64,000 nt of DNA from Acidimicrobiales bacterium (GTDB taxonomy: Bacteria; Actinomycetota; Acidimicrobiia; Acidimicrobiales; Aldehydirespiratoraceae), in the NCBI GenBank assembly GCA_033344915.1, contig JAWPML010000001.1, forward strand, positions 3,158,369 to 3,222,368, in the 5' to 3' direction. Both the position numbers and the translations under genes were made by a program. The notes below the pieces were generated by a model that did not search any database, was not told where the DNA came from, and worked only from the letters and a program-made list of their open reading frames with translations. Every line of letters begins with the position of its first letter. The first letter of the stretch is position 1. Shown here in pieces: positions 49,602 through 58,563 of this stretch.

Positions 49602-52130
49602 TCAGTTGGGGAGCTTGGCGGCCTCGCCGTCGAGGGTGACGGTCGCGGCACCGGCGAAGTCGCGCGACGACCTGCCGACGCGTAGGACGTAGTCGCCGGC
49701 GTCCACCCACCAACCCGGCTCCTGGCGATGGAGGCCGTCGCCGTCGGCCGGAACCGGCATTCCCTCCTGGAGCTCGTCCCAGATCGGGTCGCCGACGTCG
49801 TAGTACGCGAACGCCCGCGCCTCGAGCTCGATCGTCACCGTCTCGGTCGCGCCCGGTTCGAGGGTCACCTTCCGGAAGCCCTTCAGCTCGCGGACCGGGC
49901 GCGCGATCACCGGATCAACCGGCTCGACGTAGACCTGCACGACCTCGGATCCGGCTCGGTCACCCGTGTTGGTGACATCGACCTCGACCGTGATGGTGTC
50001 GCCGGGTGCAGCCTGGGCGGCCGCCCGGGGCGCCGACATCGAGAACGTCGTGTAGCCGAGTCCGTAGCCGAACGGCACCGCCGGCTCGATCGCCATCGCG
50101 TCGTGGAACCGATGGCCACTGAACACGCCCTCGCCGTAGCGAACGACGCTGTTGTCGCCCGGGTAGTTCGGGTACGCGCCGAAATGCTCGTAGCGCGCCC
50201 CGATCGTGGTGGGCGCCCGGCCGGACGGCTCCACGTCGCCAAGCAGCATGTCGACGACCGCGTCGCCGAGCTCCTGGCCACCGAAGCCGACGCTGAGCAC
50301 CGCCGCCGGATCGTCGATCCAGCTCATGTCGTGCGGCGCGCCGACGTTGAGCACCACGACCGTCTTCGGGTTGGCCGCGCTCACGCGCCGGATGAGCTCC
50401 GGCTGGTCACCTGGCAACTCCCACAGCTCGCGGTCGCGACCTTCGGTCTCCCAGTCGTCGTTCGTGCCGACGACCACCACGGCGATGTCGCTCGTCGCCG
50501 CCAGCGCCTCCGCCCGGCCGAGCAGGTCCTCCTCGACCATCGCGATCAGGCCGAGCTTGAACCCGGACAGCAGCATGGAGTCACGGCTCGAGTACTCCAC
50601 CACGACCTCGACCGGCGTGCCGGCCTCCAGTTCGATCGCCGCCGGGATCTCGACCGTGCCCATCCCGAAGTAGTCGCCGCCGCGCTCGTACTCGCCCTCC
50701 GTGGCGTCGAGGACGGCCTCGCCGTCGACGAGCACCCGAGCCCGGCCGCACTGGACGAGACGGAACTCGTGGGGGCCGGTGATCGTCGGGACCACCGTCG
50801 CTCGCGCGATGAGGGAGTACGCCTCGGCGGACACGCCGGGGGTCGGCGCGCCGAACGCGAGGATCGACAGGTCCCCCGTCTCCCGCTCCGCGAGCACATC
50901 GCCCTGATGGAAGTGGCCGTCGTAGTACTCGAGCCGCGCCGTCCCCCGGAGCAGCGGTCGGGCGATCGACGGTGTGGTGCGATCGATGTCGCTGCCCTTC
51001 TCCCAGACGACCTCCGCGTGCGGGAGACGCTCGGTGAACGCCTCGAGCGGTGACGTCGCCCGATAGGCGTTCACCTTCGCCGAACCGCCGCCCATCGTCT
51101 TCGCGTTGAACGCGCTCGGCCCGATCAGGGCGACCTTCGAGAGTGAGGCAACATCGAGCGGGAGTGTGCCGTCGTTGCGCAACAGCACCGAACCGGCGGC
51201 GGCCGCGGCCCGGATCAGCTCGCGATCCTCGGGGCGATCGAGTGTGCCCTCCGTGAAGTCGCCGTCGCCGTCGAGCGCGCCGGTCCGCTCCATGACTCGC
51301 AGGACGTCGAGCACGATCGCGTCGAGCGCGTCCTCGGAGACGTCCCCCGCCTCCACGGCCGCCTTCAGGTGGGGGCCGTAGAACCGGCCCTCGCCGGGCA
51401 TCTCCAGGCTGAGACCGGCGTTCGCCATCTCGGCCGTCGAGCGGGCCGCGAACCAGTCGGTCACGACGAAGCCGTCGAAGCCCCAGTCGTCGCGCAGCAC
51501 GGTGGTGAGCAGCCACTCGTGTTCGGAGCAGAACGTGCCGTTCAGGCGGTTGTATGCGCTCATGATCCCCCACGCGCCACCGTCCTTCACCGCGTGCTCG
51601 AACGGGACGAGGTACATCTCCCGCAGGGTGCGCTCGTCGACGATGGTGTCGATCGAGTTGCGCTCGAACTCCGAATCGTTGGCCACGAAATGCTTCGCCG
51701 TGGTGGCGACGCCCTGCGCCTGCACCCCGCGCACGAACGCGGCGGCCAGCCGGCCGGTCAGGATCGGATCCTCGCTGTAGCACTCGAAGTTGCGGCCACC
51801 CTTCGGCGAGCGGTGCAGGTTGATCGTGGGTGCGAGCAGGACGCTGGCCCTCTTGGCCGCCGCCTCCTCGCCGAGCAGCGATCCCAGCTTCTCGACCAGA
51901 TCCGGATCCCAGGTGGACCCGAGCGCCGCGCCCGACGGGATGCACGCCGTCCTGGCCCCAGTGCCCATCAACCCGTCGCCGCGGGCACCGTTGGGACCGT
52001 CGGTGACCTTCATCTTCGGGATGCCGAGCTTCTCGTTGGGCCGGGTGTGCCACATGTCGTGACCGGTGACCGCTGCGACCTTGTCGTCGAGGTCCATGTC
52101 GGCCAGGAGGGCGTCGATGCGTTCGCTCAT
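49602..52130 (-). CDS. Glycoside hydrolase family 3 (beta-glucosidase) with PA14 domain
   Basis: An 842-residue GH3 enzyme. The N-terminal TIM barrel contains the nucleophile Asp225 in GFVVTDWFA, then a GH3 C-terminal domain interrupted by a PA14-like unit (about 395-540; TARLEYYDGHFHQGDV to VLDATEG), and a C-terminal fibronectin III-like domain (about 680-780; VDVTNTGDRAGSEVVQVYV). It likely releases glucose or other sugars from beta-glucosides; the PA14 unit often shapes substrate choice. There is no signal peptide. The start is ATG 52130 (TACGTT 6 bases upstream). It is divergent from the amidohydrolase. Confidence 0.92.
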   Translation of the reverse strand: MSERIDALLADMDLDDKVAAVTGHDMWHTRPNEKLGIPKMKVTDGPNGARGDGLMGTGARTACIPSGAALGSTWDPDLVEKLGSLLGEEAAAKRASVLLAPTINLHRSPKGGRNFECYSEDPILTGRLAAAFVRGVQAQGVATTAKHFVANDSEFERNSIDTIVDERTLREMYLVPFEHAVKDGGAWGIMSAYNRLNGTFCSEHEWLLTTVLRDDWGFDGFVVTDWFAARSTAEMANAGLSLEMPGEGRFYGPHLKAAVEAGDVSEDALDAIVLDVLRVMERTGALDGDGDFTEGTLDRPEDRELIRAAAAAGSVLLRNDGTLPLDVASLSKVALIGPSAFNAKTMGGGSAKVNAYRATSPLEAFTERLPHAEVVWEKGSDIDRTTPSIARPLLRGTARLEYYDGHFHQGDVLAERETGDLSILAFGAPTPGVSAEAYSLIARATVVPTITGPHEFRLVQCGRARVLVDGEAVLDATEGEYERGGDYFGMGTVEIPAAIELEAGTPVEVVVEYSSRDSMLLSGFKLGLIAMVEEDLLGRAEALAATSDIAVVVVGTNDDWETEGRDRELWELPGDQPELIRRVSAANPKTVVVLNVGAPHDMSWIDDPAAVLSVGFGGQELGDAVVDMLLGDVEPSGRAPTTIGARYEHFGAYPNYPGDNSVVRYGEGVFSGHRFHDAMAIEPAVPFGYGLGYTTFSMSAPRAAAQAAPGDTITVEVDVTNTGDRAGSEVVQVYVEPVDPVIARPVRELKGFRKVTLEPGATETVTIELEARAFAYYDVGDPIWDELQEGMPVPADGDGLHRQEPGWWVDAGDYVLRVGRSSRDFAGAATVTLDGEAAKLPN

Positions 52131-52207
52131 CCGCCGAACGTAGTCCGCACCGTCTCGGCGCGACATCTGGTGTCCGACACCGCAACACCTTCCGCACGGT
52201 TCAAACC

Positions 52208-52220
52208 TGACAACTCGTCA
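52208..52220. promoter_or_regulatory. TGACAACTSGTCA motif, copy 2
   Basis: TGACAACTCGTCA occurs here, 58 bases before the amidohydrolase start and between it and divergent GH3. It matches the motif at 48094-48106 apart from one base. It is a possible operator; no regulator is known. Confidence 0.3.
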
Positions 52221-52278
52221 GAAACCGTCGGTGGGTCATACGATGAACGGCAGTTCTGGCAACGGAGGAACCCCGAAC

Positions 52279-54015
52279 ATGCTCGACGTCATCATCAAGG
52301 GCGGCACCGTGGTCGACGGCACCGGCGCCGCCGGTGTCAAAGCCGACATCGGCGTGCGCGACGGGCGCATCGTCGCCGTCGGCGAGGTCACCGAGGACGC
52401 CACGGAGACGATCGACGCCACCGGCATGGTCGTCTGCCCCGGCTTCGTCGACCCCCACACCCACTACGACGCCCAGCTCTTCTGGGACCCCCACGCCACG
52501 CCCTCCAACCTGTTCGGGGTGACGTCGATGGTCGCCGGCAACTGCGGCTTCACGCTCGCGCCGCTGGGCGACGAGAGCGACGGCGAGTACCTGAAGCACA
52601 TGATGACGAAGGTCGAGGGCATGGCCCTCGAGGCGCTCGAGATCGGCGTGCCGTGGAACTGGAACAGCTTCGGCGAGTACCTCGATCGCGTCGCCGACTC
52701 CGGCACGGCGATCAACGTGGCGTTCATGGTCGGTCACTGCGCCCTGCGCCGCATGGTCATGAAGGACGATTCGGTCGGCCACGAGGCCACGCCCGAGCAG
52801 ATCGCGGAGATGCGCCAGCTCCTCAAGGAGTCGATCGAGGCCGGCGGGTTCGGCTTCTCGACGGGCCGTTCGTTCACCCACTCCGACGCCGACGGTCAGC
52901 CGGTGCCGAGCCGCTGGGCGGCCTGGGACGAGGTGCTCGAACTCTGCGACGAGACCGCCCAGCACGAGGGGACCACGCTCGAATGGGTTGCCGACGGCTG
53001 CCTCAGCGGCTTCGACGACAGCGAGGTCGAGCTGATGACCAAGATGTCGGTGACCGCCGACCGGCCCATCAACTGGAATGTCCTCACCATCGACTCCGCC
53101 CGTCCGGAGGCCTACCAGAATCAGATCGCCGCCTGCGAGAAGGCGAACGCCGAGGGCGCCCGGGTCGTCGCCCTCACCATGCCGATCCTCGTCGGCATGA
53201 ACATGAGCCTGCGAACGTTCTGCGCCCTGTTCCAACTGCCGGGGTGGATGGACTACTTCGACATGTCCATCGAGGACCGGATGGAGAAGTTCCGCGACCC
53301 GGAGGTCGTGACCTGGCTGGAGAACCAGGCGGCGCGGCCCGAGGCCGGCGTGTTCTCCCGGCTGACCGGCTGGGACAACTACATGGTCGGCGACACGTTC
53401 TCCGAGGCCAACGAGGGGCTCAAGGGCCGCACGGTGGGCGACATCGCCCGCGAGCGGGGCAAGCGCGCCTTCCACACGATGGTGGAGATCGCGCTCGAGG
53501 ACGACCTGAAGACCGTGTGGTGGCCGCTGCCCACCGACGACGACCCCGAGTCGTGGCGACTCCGGGCGCAGGCCTGGGAGCACGACGCGGTGATGATCGG
53601 CGGCTCCGACGCCGGTGCCCATCTGGACCGCATGGCCGGGGCGCCGTACACCACGGCGTGGATCCAGGACTGCCTGCACGGCCGCCAGCTGACCTCGATG
53701 GAGAACGCGATCCGCCACATGACCGAGGTGCCCGCCCGTCTGTTCGGCTTCACCGAGCGGGGCCGGATCGCCGAGGGGTGGCACGCGGACATCGTCGTGT
53801 TCGATCCGGAGACGATCGGTGCGACGGACGTGGAGCTCGTCTTCGACCTGCCGGGCGACTCCAAGCGACTCTGGAGCACCGCCACCGGCATCAAACGCGT
53901 CCTCGTGAACGGCGTGGTCGCCGTCGCCGACGGCGAGGCCACCGGCGCGATCCCCGGCAAGGTCCTCCGCTCCGGCATCGACACCGAAACCGTCACCGCT
54001 TCACCTGGGGTCTGA
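52279..54015 (+). CDS. D-aminoacylase-like amidohydrolase (N-acyl-D-amino-acid deacylase family)
   Basis: The 578-residue protein has the amidohydrolase start DVIIKGGTVVDGTG, the metal-binding HTH pattern DPHTHYDAQ (His60, His62), and the late motif GGSDAGAHLD. The long insertion and AYTTAWIQDCLHGRQL region fit the D-aminoacylase/dihydroorotase-like group, which removes acyl groups from D-amino acids. I chose ATG 52279 (GGAGGAA upstream) over ATG 52231. The C-terminal SPGV and stop come from a copy of the GGGGTCTGACCCC repeat at 54000-54027. Confidence 0.88.
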   Translation: MLDVIIKGGTVVDGTGAAGVKADIGVRDGRIVAVGEVTEDATETIDATGMVVCPGFVDPHTHYDAQLFWDPHATPSNLFGVTSMVAGNCGFTLAPLGDESDGEYLKHMMTKVEGMALEALEIGVPWNWNSFGEYLDRVADSGTAINVAFMVGHCALRRMVMKDDSVGHEATPEQIAEMRQLLKESIEAGGFGFSTGRSFTHSDADGQPVPSRWAAWDEVLELCDETAQHEGTTLEWVADGCLSGFDDSEVELMTKMSVTADRPINWNVLTIDSARPEAYQNQIAACEKANAEGARVVALTMPILVGMNMSLRTFCALFQLPGWMDYFDMSIEDRMEKFRDPEVVTWLENQAARPEAGVFSRLTGWDNYMVGDTFSEANEGLKGRTVGDIARERGKRAFHTMVEIALEDDLKTVWWPLPTDDDPESWRLRAQAWEHDAVMIGGSDAGAHLDRMAGAPYTTAWIQDCLHGRQLTSMENAIRHMTEVPARLFGFTERGRIAEGWHADIVVFDPETIGATDVELVFDLPGDSKRLWSTATGIKRVLVNGVVAVADGEATGAIPGKVLRSGIDTETVTASPGV

Positions 54016-54027
54016 CCCCCGCTTCAC
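54000..54027. repeat. GGGGTCTGACCCC dispersed repeat, copy 2
   Basis: Identical over 28 bases to 49570-49597. It forms the 3' end of the amidohydrolase gene (PGV-stop), just as copy 1 does for the thioesterase, and sits 27 bases before the next gene. Confidence 0.9.
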
Positions 54028-54053
54028 CTCGGCCGTGTGAGTAGGTTCGCGTC

Positions 54054-54467
54054 ATGAGCGAATCCCTCGAACTCGGCTGCTTCTCCGTCTCGCTGCAGGT
54101 CCAGGACCTCGACGCGTCCATCGCCTTCTACGAGAAGCTCGGCTTCACCGCGCTCGGCGGCGATGACAGCTACCGCATGCTGGCCAACGGCACGACGGTC
54201 ATCGGCCTGTTCGCGGGCCACATCGAGGAGACGATCCTCACGTTCAATCCCGGACTCGGTCAGGACTTCGCCCAGACGTCCATCGACCAAGGCGGCGATG
54301 CGATGCCCGAGCCGGTCGCCGACTTCACCGACGTCCGGGTGATCGAGAAGCGCCTCGAAGACGCCGGCGTGGCACTCGAGGCCCGGACGGAGTCGGCCGA
54401 GGGCCCGGCCCACATCCTCGTGCGCGATCCCGACGGCAACCTCCTCATGTTCGACCAGTTCTTCTGA
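54054..54467 (+). CDS. VOC family (glyoxalase/bleomycin resistance) protein
   Basis: The 137-residue protein has the VOC fold with two beta-alpha-beta units: SVSLQVQDLDASIAFYEKLGF and the second half LVRDPDGNLLMFDQFF. VOC proteins bind divalent metals or sequester ligands; the metal site (residues near His-Glu) is not clear here. TAGGTT lies 6 bases before the ATG. The stop TGA is the first part of a 47-base palindrome shared with the convergent gene. Confidence 0.86.
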   Translation: MSESLELGCFSVSLQVQDLDASIAFYEKLGFTALGGDDSYRMLANGTTVIGLFAGHIEETILTFNPGLGQDFAQTSIDQGGDAMPEPVADFTDVRVIEKRLEDAGVALEARTESAEGPAHILVRDPDGNLLMFDQFF

Positions 54468-54507
54468 GAAAGTATTGGGGTCTGACCCCGGCGTACTTTC
54501 TCAGAAG
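54461..54507. repeat. GGGGTCTGACCCC palindrome, copy 3, spanning both stops of convergent genes
   Basis: A 47-base palindrome. Arms CTTCTGAGAAAGTA (54461-54474) and TACTTTCTCAGAAG (54494-54507) flank a GGGGTC-T-GACCCC core, with short 2- and 4-base flanks. It contains the TGA of the VOC gene (54465-54467) and the TCA (TGA on the minus strand) of the FMN-barrel gene (54501-54503). Its arm sequence differs from copies 1 and 2, but the core is the same. Confidence 0.9.
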
Positions 54508-54941
54508 CGTTTGGCGAAATCGCCGGAGAACCAGCGCTCGGGGCGGAGGCGGATGAGGAGTTCGTCGTGGGCGCCCTCGCCGCGGGTGGCCTCGATGTAC
54601 GCCGCGCCGATCTCGTCACCGAGGTAGCGCACGGCCATGGTGGTCGCCTCGGCGACGGTGCCCTCGTCGCGCGCGACGATCGGGCCCTCCACGGAGACGT
54701 ACTTCGGTGGCATCGACTCGTCCTGCGCGCACAGCGAGATGCGGGTACCGACGTCGCACAGGCGCCCCTTGCGGGAGTCGGCCGGCGTCAGCATGAGGAC
54801 GTCGCCGTTGTCGTCGACGCGGTACCAGATGGGCACCGTCACCGGCCCCCGTCCCTCCTCGGGAATGGACACGATGCCGGTGTGGAGATCCGCGAGGAAC
54901 GTCTCGCGCTCCTCCTTCGTCATCACGATCGAGTCGGCCAT
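54501..54941 (-). CDS. Pyridoxamine 5'-phosphate oxidase-like (FMN/F420 split-barrel) protein
   Basis: The 146-residue protein has the split-barrel pattern: TFLADLHTGIVSIPEEGRGPVTVPIWY, GDVLMLTPADSRKGRL and the C-terminal LRPERWFSGDF. These bind FMN or F420 and reduce or oxidise small substrates; in actinobacteria many use F420. The last codons and stop lie in the palindrome shared with the VOC gene. It is one base downstream of the LEH gene, so an operon. Confidence 0.84.
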   Translation of the reverse strand: MADSIVMTKEERETFLADLHTGIVSIPEEGRGPVTVPIWYRVDDNGDVLMLTPADSRKGRLCDVGTRISLCAQDESMPPKYVSVEGPIVARDEGTVAEATTMAVRYLGDEIGAAYIEATRGEGAHDELLIRLRPERWFSGDFAKRF

Positions 54942-54942
54942 G

Positions 54943-55308
54943 TCAGCCTCCGGTCAGCCCGCTCATGTCGAAGTAGTCGCGCCAGCGGGCGATCTTGCCG
55001 TCCCGCAGCTCGAACGTGCCCATCACCTCGATCGGGGTCGGGTTTCCCCCGATCACGAAGGTGTCGACCCGCTCGTTGAGCACCAGATCACCGTCGGACA
55101 CCTCGTTGCGCGTCTCGAACAGGATCGAATCCGCCATCGCCAGGAAGCCCTCGATCGCCTCCCGCACGGCCTCCCGACCCTCGGCCGGCTCCATCGGCAT
55201 GTTGTGGTACACGATGTCGTCGGTGAAGTGATCCATGATCGCGTCGATGTCCTGGGCGGCCCAGGCATCGGCGAGCGACTGCACGACGGCTCGGTTCTCG
55301 GCGGTCAT
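54943..55308 (-). CDS. SnoaL/limonene-epoxide hydrolase-like protein
   Basis: The 121-residue protein has the NTF2/SnoaL fold with the limonene-1,2-epoxide hydrolase pattern: LADAWAAQDIDAIMDHFTDDIVYHN, RNEVSDGDLVLNERVDTF and RDYFDMSGLTGG. Catalytic Asp-Arg-Asp residues appear in VLNERVD and RWRDYFD. It may open an epoxide or be a polyketide-cyclase-type protein. AGGACC precedes the ATG at 55308. It is followed 1 base later by the FMN-barrel gene. Confidence 0.85.
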   Translation of the reverse strand: MTAENRAVVQSLADAWAAQDIDAIMDHFTDDIVYHNMPMEPAEGREAVREAIEGFLAMADSILFETRNEVSDGDLVLNERVDTFVIGGNPTPIEVMGTFELRDGKIARWRDYFDMSGLTGG

Positions 55309-55511
55309 TCGTGGTCCTTTCGGAGGTGGATCTCGTCCTGGGCACCCTAGGTGGGCCGTTCGACCCAGACCACCGGGGGAAGTTGGGTCCTACGGCCCCC
55401 TGTCCGCGGCCACGTTCCGCTACACCTCCGGGCGATCCGGTCCGAAGACATGGGGGCCGACAGGTGTCGTCAGCGAGGCGACCGGCCGGAAAGGGATCGG
55501 AGGTGGGCTCG

Positions 55512-56552
55512 ATGCGCCAGCATCTGGACCGGCAGAACACGGGCAGCGTCTACCTCGACCGGCCGATCAGTCGCCCCGATCGACGGCCCACGAAGGGTCG
55601 GCGTCTCAGCCGGAGTTTCACCGCCAGCCTCTGCCTGCTCGTCGGGCTCACCTCGCTCGGATTGGCCGGCCTCGTCGCCGGACTCCGCACGTTCGTGTTC
55701 GACTCCGACCCGCTCGTGGCCGCGTTGGAGGAGACGCTGGACGACCCGGCGGCCCGGGCGGAACTCGAAGCGCAGGTCGCCGCCGGCATCGAAGAGGGCC
55801 TCGTCGGTCAGGACCTCACCGCGATCGCCGCTGTCTACGACCTCGACGTGGTCGCCGAAGCGAACCGCATCGCGCTGACCGTGCTCGACGACCCGACCGT
55901 GCGGACCGAGCTGCAGGCCCTCGTCGAGGAAGCCCATGGGCGCGTGCTCATCGAGTCGACCGACGCCGACCTCGACCTCCAACCGATCTCCCTCGCCGTG
56001 CTCGCCGTCGTCGAGCGGGAGTCGCCCCGCCTCGGCGCGATCATCCCACCGGATGCGACGCTCTGGATGATCGACGCCTCGGCGTTCCCCGATTTCAGCT
56101 GGGCGGCTGCGCTCGCCGACCGTGTCCAGTTCTCACTGCTCCTCGGCACCCTTCTGCTACCGCTCGGCGTCGCCGTGCACCCCCATCGGCATCGCGCCGC
56201 CGCGTGGATCGGCCGATCGCTGCTCATCGGCGGCCTCGTGGGCGCACTCATCGCGGTCGGCGGGCCCTACGTCGCCGGCAGTCTGTCCGGCTACCGCACC
56301 GTGGAGATCGGCGTGCGGGCGATGACCATCAGGCTTCTCGCCCCGGCCGCGATCGTCGGCCTGGTCGGCATGGGCCTCGTGTCGCTCGCAGCCGTCCTCA
56401 AGCATCGCGAGAAGGCCCGGATCGCCGACGAGGGCGCCGCCGCGGCGTTTGGCTACAACGAGCCGCCGCTGTGGCACCAGCCGGCGAAGCCGACGCTCGA
56501 TCTCGCCCAACGCGGGCTCGTCGACGTGAACCATCCGCTGACGAACATCTGA
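55512..56552 (+). CDS. Hypothetical multi-TM membrane protein
   Basis: A 346-residue protein. One N-terminal TM helix (about 37-60), a long extracytoplasmic region of about 135 residues with acidic helices, then four hydrophobic segments (about 205-225, 238-260, 268-285) with basic loops, and a cytoplasmic tail. I do not recognise a family. Start ATG 55512 has GGAGGT upstream; a nearby in-frame GTG is less well placed. The 203-base region before it (55309-55511) shows no other gene. Confidence 0.6.
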   Translation: MRQHLDRQNTGSVYLDRPISRPDRRPTKGRRLSRSFTASLCLLVGLTSLGLAGLVAGLRTFVFDSDPLVAALEETLDDPAARAELEAQVAAGIEEGLVGQDLTAIAAVYDLDVVAEANRIALTVLDDPTVRTELQALVEEAHGRVLIESTDADLDLQPISLAVLAVVERESPRLGAIIPPDATLWMIDASAFPDFSWAAALADRVQFSLLLGTLLLPLGVAVHPHRHRAAAWIGRSLLIGGLVGALIAVGGPYVAGSLSGYRTVEIGVRAMTIRLLAPAAIVGLVGMGLVSLAAVLKHREKARIADEGAAAAFGYNEPPLWHQPAKPTLDLAQRGLVDVNHPLTNI

Positions 56553-56574
56553 CCGTCGCGTCAGGCGAGCCCCG

Positions 56575-57714
56575 TCAGGCGCCTCGCCGGGCCTCGGCCG
56601 CGGCGTGCGCCGCGAAGATCACCCGGGCGGAACGCGTGCCGCCGACCGTGCCGTCCTGCATCCGGTTCATCACGTAGACGACCGTCATCTCGTTTTCCAC
56701 GTCGACGACCGCGAACGATCCGCCCCAGCCGGCCCAGAACAGGGTGCGGTCGTTGACGCCCATCGGCATGCCTTCCGACGGCAGCCCGAACCCGATGCCG
56801 AACCTCGTCGGCAGCCCGAGGACGAGATCGGTGCCGTCCGCTTGCACCTCGAAGCAGCGCTCGATCGTCGCCGGCGAGAGCAGGCGATGGCCGTCGACCA
56901 CGCCGCCCCGGGCGAGGCACGACACGATGCGGGCGACGGACCGGGCGTTGCCGTGTCCGTTGCTCGCCGGCTGCTCGAAGCGGCGCCAGCGATCCGAGTT
57001 GACCATGGACGCGTGGGACGGCTCCCCGCGGCCGACCCTCGCCGCGAATCCGTCGCCGGCGGGAACGGACACGTCGATCTCGTCCGTACGCATCTCGGCG
57101 ATCCGGGGGAACGCGGCGTCGGGGGTGCCGATGTGGAAGTCGGCGTCGAGCGGGCCGGCGATCTCGTCGCGAAAGAACGTGCCGAGCGAGCGGCCGTCGA
57201 CCCGGCGGACGATCTCCCCGAGCAGTGGGCCCTGGGTCGACGAGTGGTACCCGGACGCCGTGCCCGGCTCCCACCAGGGCGCCTGGCCGGCCAGCCGTTC
57301 GACACAGAACGGCGTGTCGTAGATCTGCTCCTCGGTGATCGGCTCGTCGTAGCCGGCGACTCCCGCGGTGTGGCTGAGGACGTGCTTCACGAGCACGCCC
57401 TCCTTCCCGTTGGCCCCGAACTCGGGCCAATACGTGGCGACGGGTTCGTCCACCGAGAGCCCGCCGCGGTCGTGGAGCACGAGGACGCAGAGCGCCGCCA
57501 TCATCTTCGTGGTCGACCAGACGTTGACGATCGTGTCGCGTTCCCAGGGTTGCGTCGCCGCGAGGTCACGGTGTCCGCCCCACAGGTCGACGACGATCTC
57601 GTCACCGGCGATCACGCACGCAGAGGCACCGAGGTCACCCTCGGCGAAGTTCTTCGCGAAACCGTCGCGCACGCCCGCCCACACCGGATCGCAGTGCCCG
57701 TGGATCTCGGTCAT
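56575..57714 (-). CDS. Serine hydrolase, beta-lactamase/class C family
   Basis: The 379-residue protein has the SxxK motif STTK (about 72-75), the Tyr motif YHS (about 147) and conserved HTAG at VLSHTAGVAGYDE. It is similar in fold to the hydrolase at 29592, but the motifs differ (YHS versus YSS). It may be an esterase such as EstB. The ATG overlaps the SDR stop by 4 bases, so the two are coupled. It converges on the membrane protein gene. Confidence 0.87.
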   Translation of the reverse strand: MTEIHGHCDPVWAGVRDGFAKNFAEGDLGASACVIAGDEIVVDLWGGHRDLAATQPWERDTIVNVWSTTKMMAALCVLVLHDRGGLSVDEPVATYWPEFGANGKEGVLVKHVLSHTAGVAGYDEPITEEQIYDTPFCVERLAGQAPWWEPGTASGYHSSTQGPLLGEIVRRVDGRSLGTFFRDEIAGPLDADFHIGTPDAAFPRIAEMRTDEIDVSVPAGDGFAARVGRGEPSHASMVNSDRWRRFEQPASNGHGNARSVARIVSCLARGGVVDGHRLLSPATIERCFEVQADGTDLVLGLPTRFGIGFGLPSEGMPMGVNDRTLFWAGWGGSFAVVDVENEMTVVYVMNRMQDGTVGGTRSARVIFAAHAAAEARRGA

Positions 57715-58541
57715 GTCGTCTCCTCGTTCGCCAGCAGGTCGCGATCGCGGACCAGTTCCTGCGCGTGGACGGTGCGTCCCCGGAACGCGGCGGCGTCCGG
57801 GTGAGTGCACACCCAGGCGATGGCCGCACCGATCCCGGCCGGCGTGCCGGGGGTGAAGTTGTTCTCGTACTGCTTCGCCCGGCCGGACGCGATCTGTCGT
57901 TCGGTCGGCACGTGCCCGGGATCGATGTTGAACGCCTGGATGCCGTCGTCGCGGTGCTCGACCTCGAGGAGGGGCGCGACCCGCTCGAAGGCGGCCTTCG
58001 TCATCGCGTACCCCATCCCCCATCCGCCCTGACCGATCCGGTTCGTCGGCGTCGCCCGGGCGGTCGCCGAGATGATGTTGACGATCGTGCCGCCACCGGC
58101 CTCGACCATGCCGGGGAGCACCGCTCGCACGACGGCGAGCTGGGCGAAGAGGTTGCCCTCGAACAGGTTCGCGAGCATGTCGTCGGTGAGATCGAGGAAC
58201 TCGATCATCGCGCCGGGACCCTGGTAGATCGCGTTGTTGACGACCACGTCGAGCGGGCCGAGCTCGGCGTGCGCGGTGGCGACCGCGGCGACGACCGAGG
58301 ACCGGTCGAGCAGGTCCATGAAGACGGGCACGGCTCGCCCGCCGGCCGCCTCGATCGCGGCCGCGGTGGTGTCGAGCCCGCCGGGCACGACCACCGATTC
58401 GTCGCCCTCGAGCCGTCGGTCGCCGTCCACCATCGTCCGGGCCGAGATCGCGACGTCGAACCCGGCACCCGCCAGCGCGATGGCCGTGGCCTTGCCGATG
58501 CCCCGGCTCGCGCCGGTCACCAGAGCGGTGGGTCGTGTCAT
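57711..58541 (-). CDS. Short-chain dehydrogenase
   Basis: The 276-residue SDR has LVTGASRGIGKATAIALAGAGF, the NNAIYQ segment, NIISATA and the catalytic YAMTK. It lacks the usual NNAG (reads NNAI), which is tolerated in some SDRs. Substrate unknown. TAGCGT lies 8 bases before the ATG. It is the first gene of a two-gene operon with the serine hydrolase. Confidence 0.88.
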   Translation of the reverse strand: MTRPTALVTGASRGIGKATAIALAGAGFDVAISARTMVDGDRRLEGDESVVVPGGLDTTAAAIEAAGGRAVPVFMDLLDRSSVVAAVATAHAELGPLDVVVNNAIYQGPGAMIEFLDLTDDMLANLFEGNLFAQLAVVRAVLPGMVEAGGGTIVNIISATARATPTNRIGQGGWGMGYAMTKAAFERVAPLLEVEHRDDGIQAFNIDPGHVPTERQIASGRAKQYENNFTPGTPAGIGAAIAWVCTHPDAAAFRGRTVHAQELVRDRDLLANEETT

Positions 58542-58563
58542 CTCGCCCGACGCTAGGCGCGGG

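Noticed and set aside
49570-54507. GGGGTCTGACCCC copies as CRISPR repeats
   Set aside because: They are kilobases apart with unrelated sequence between, and each sits at a gene end; there are no cas genes.
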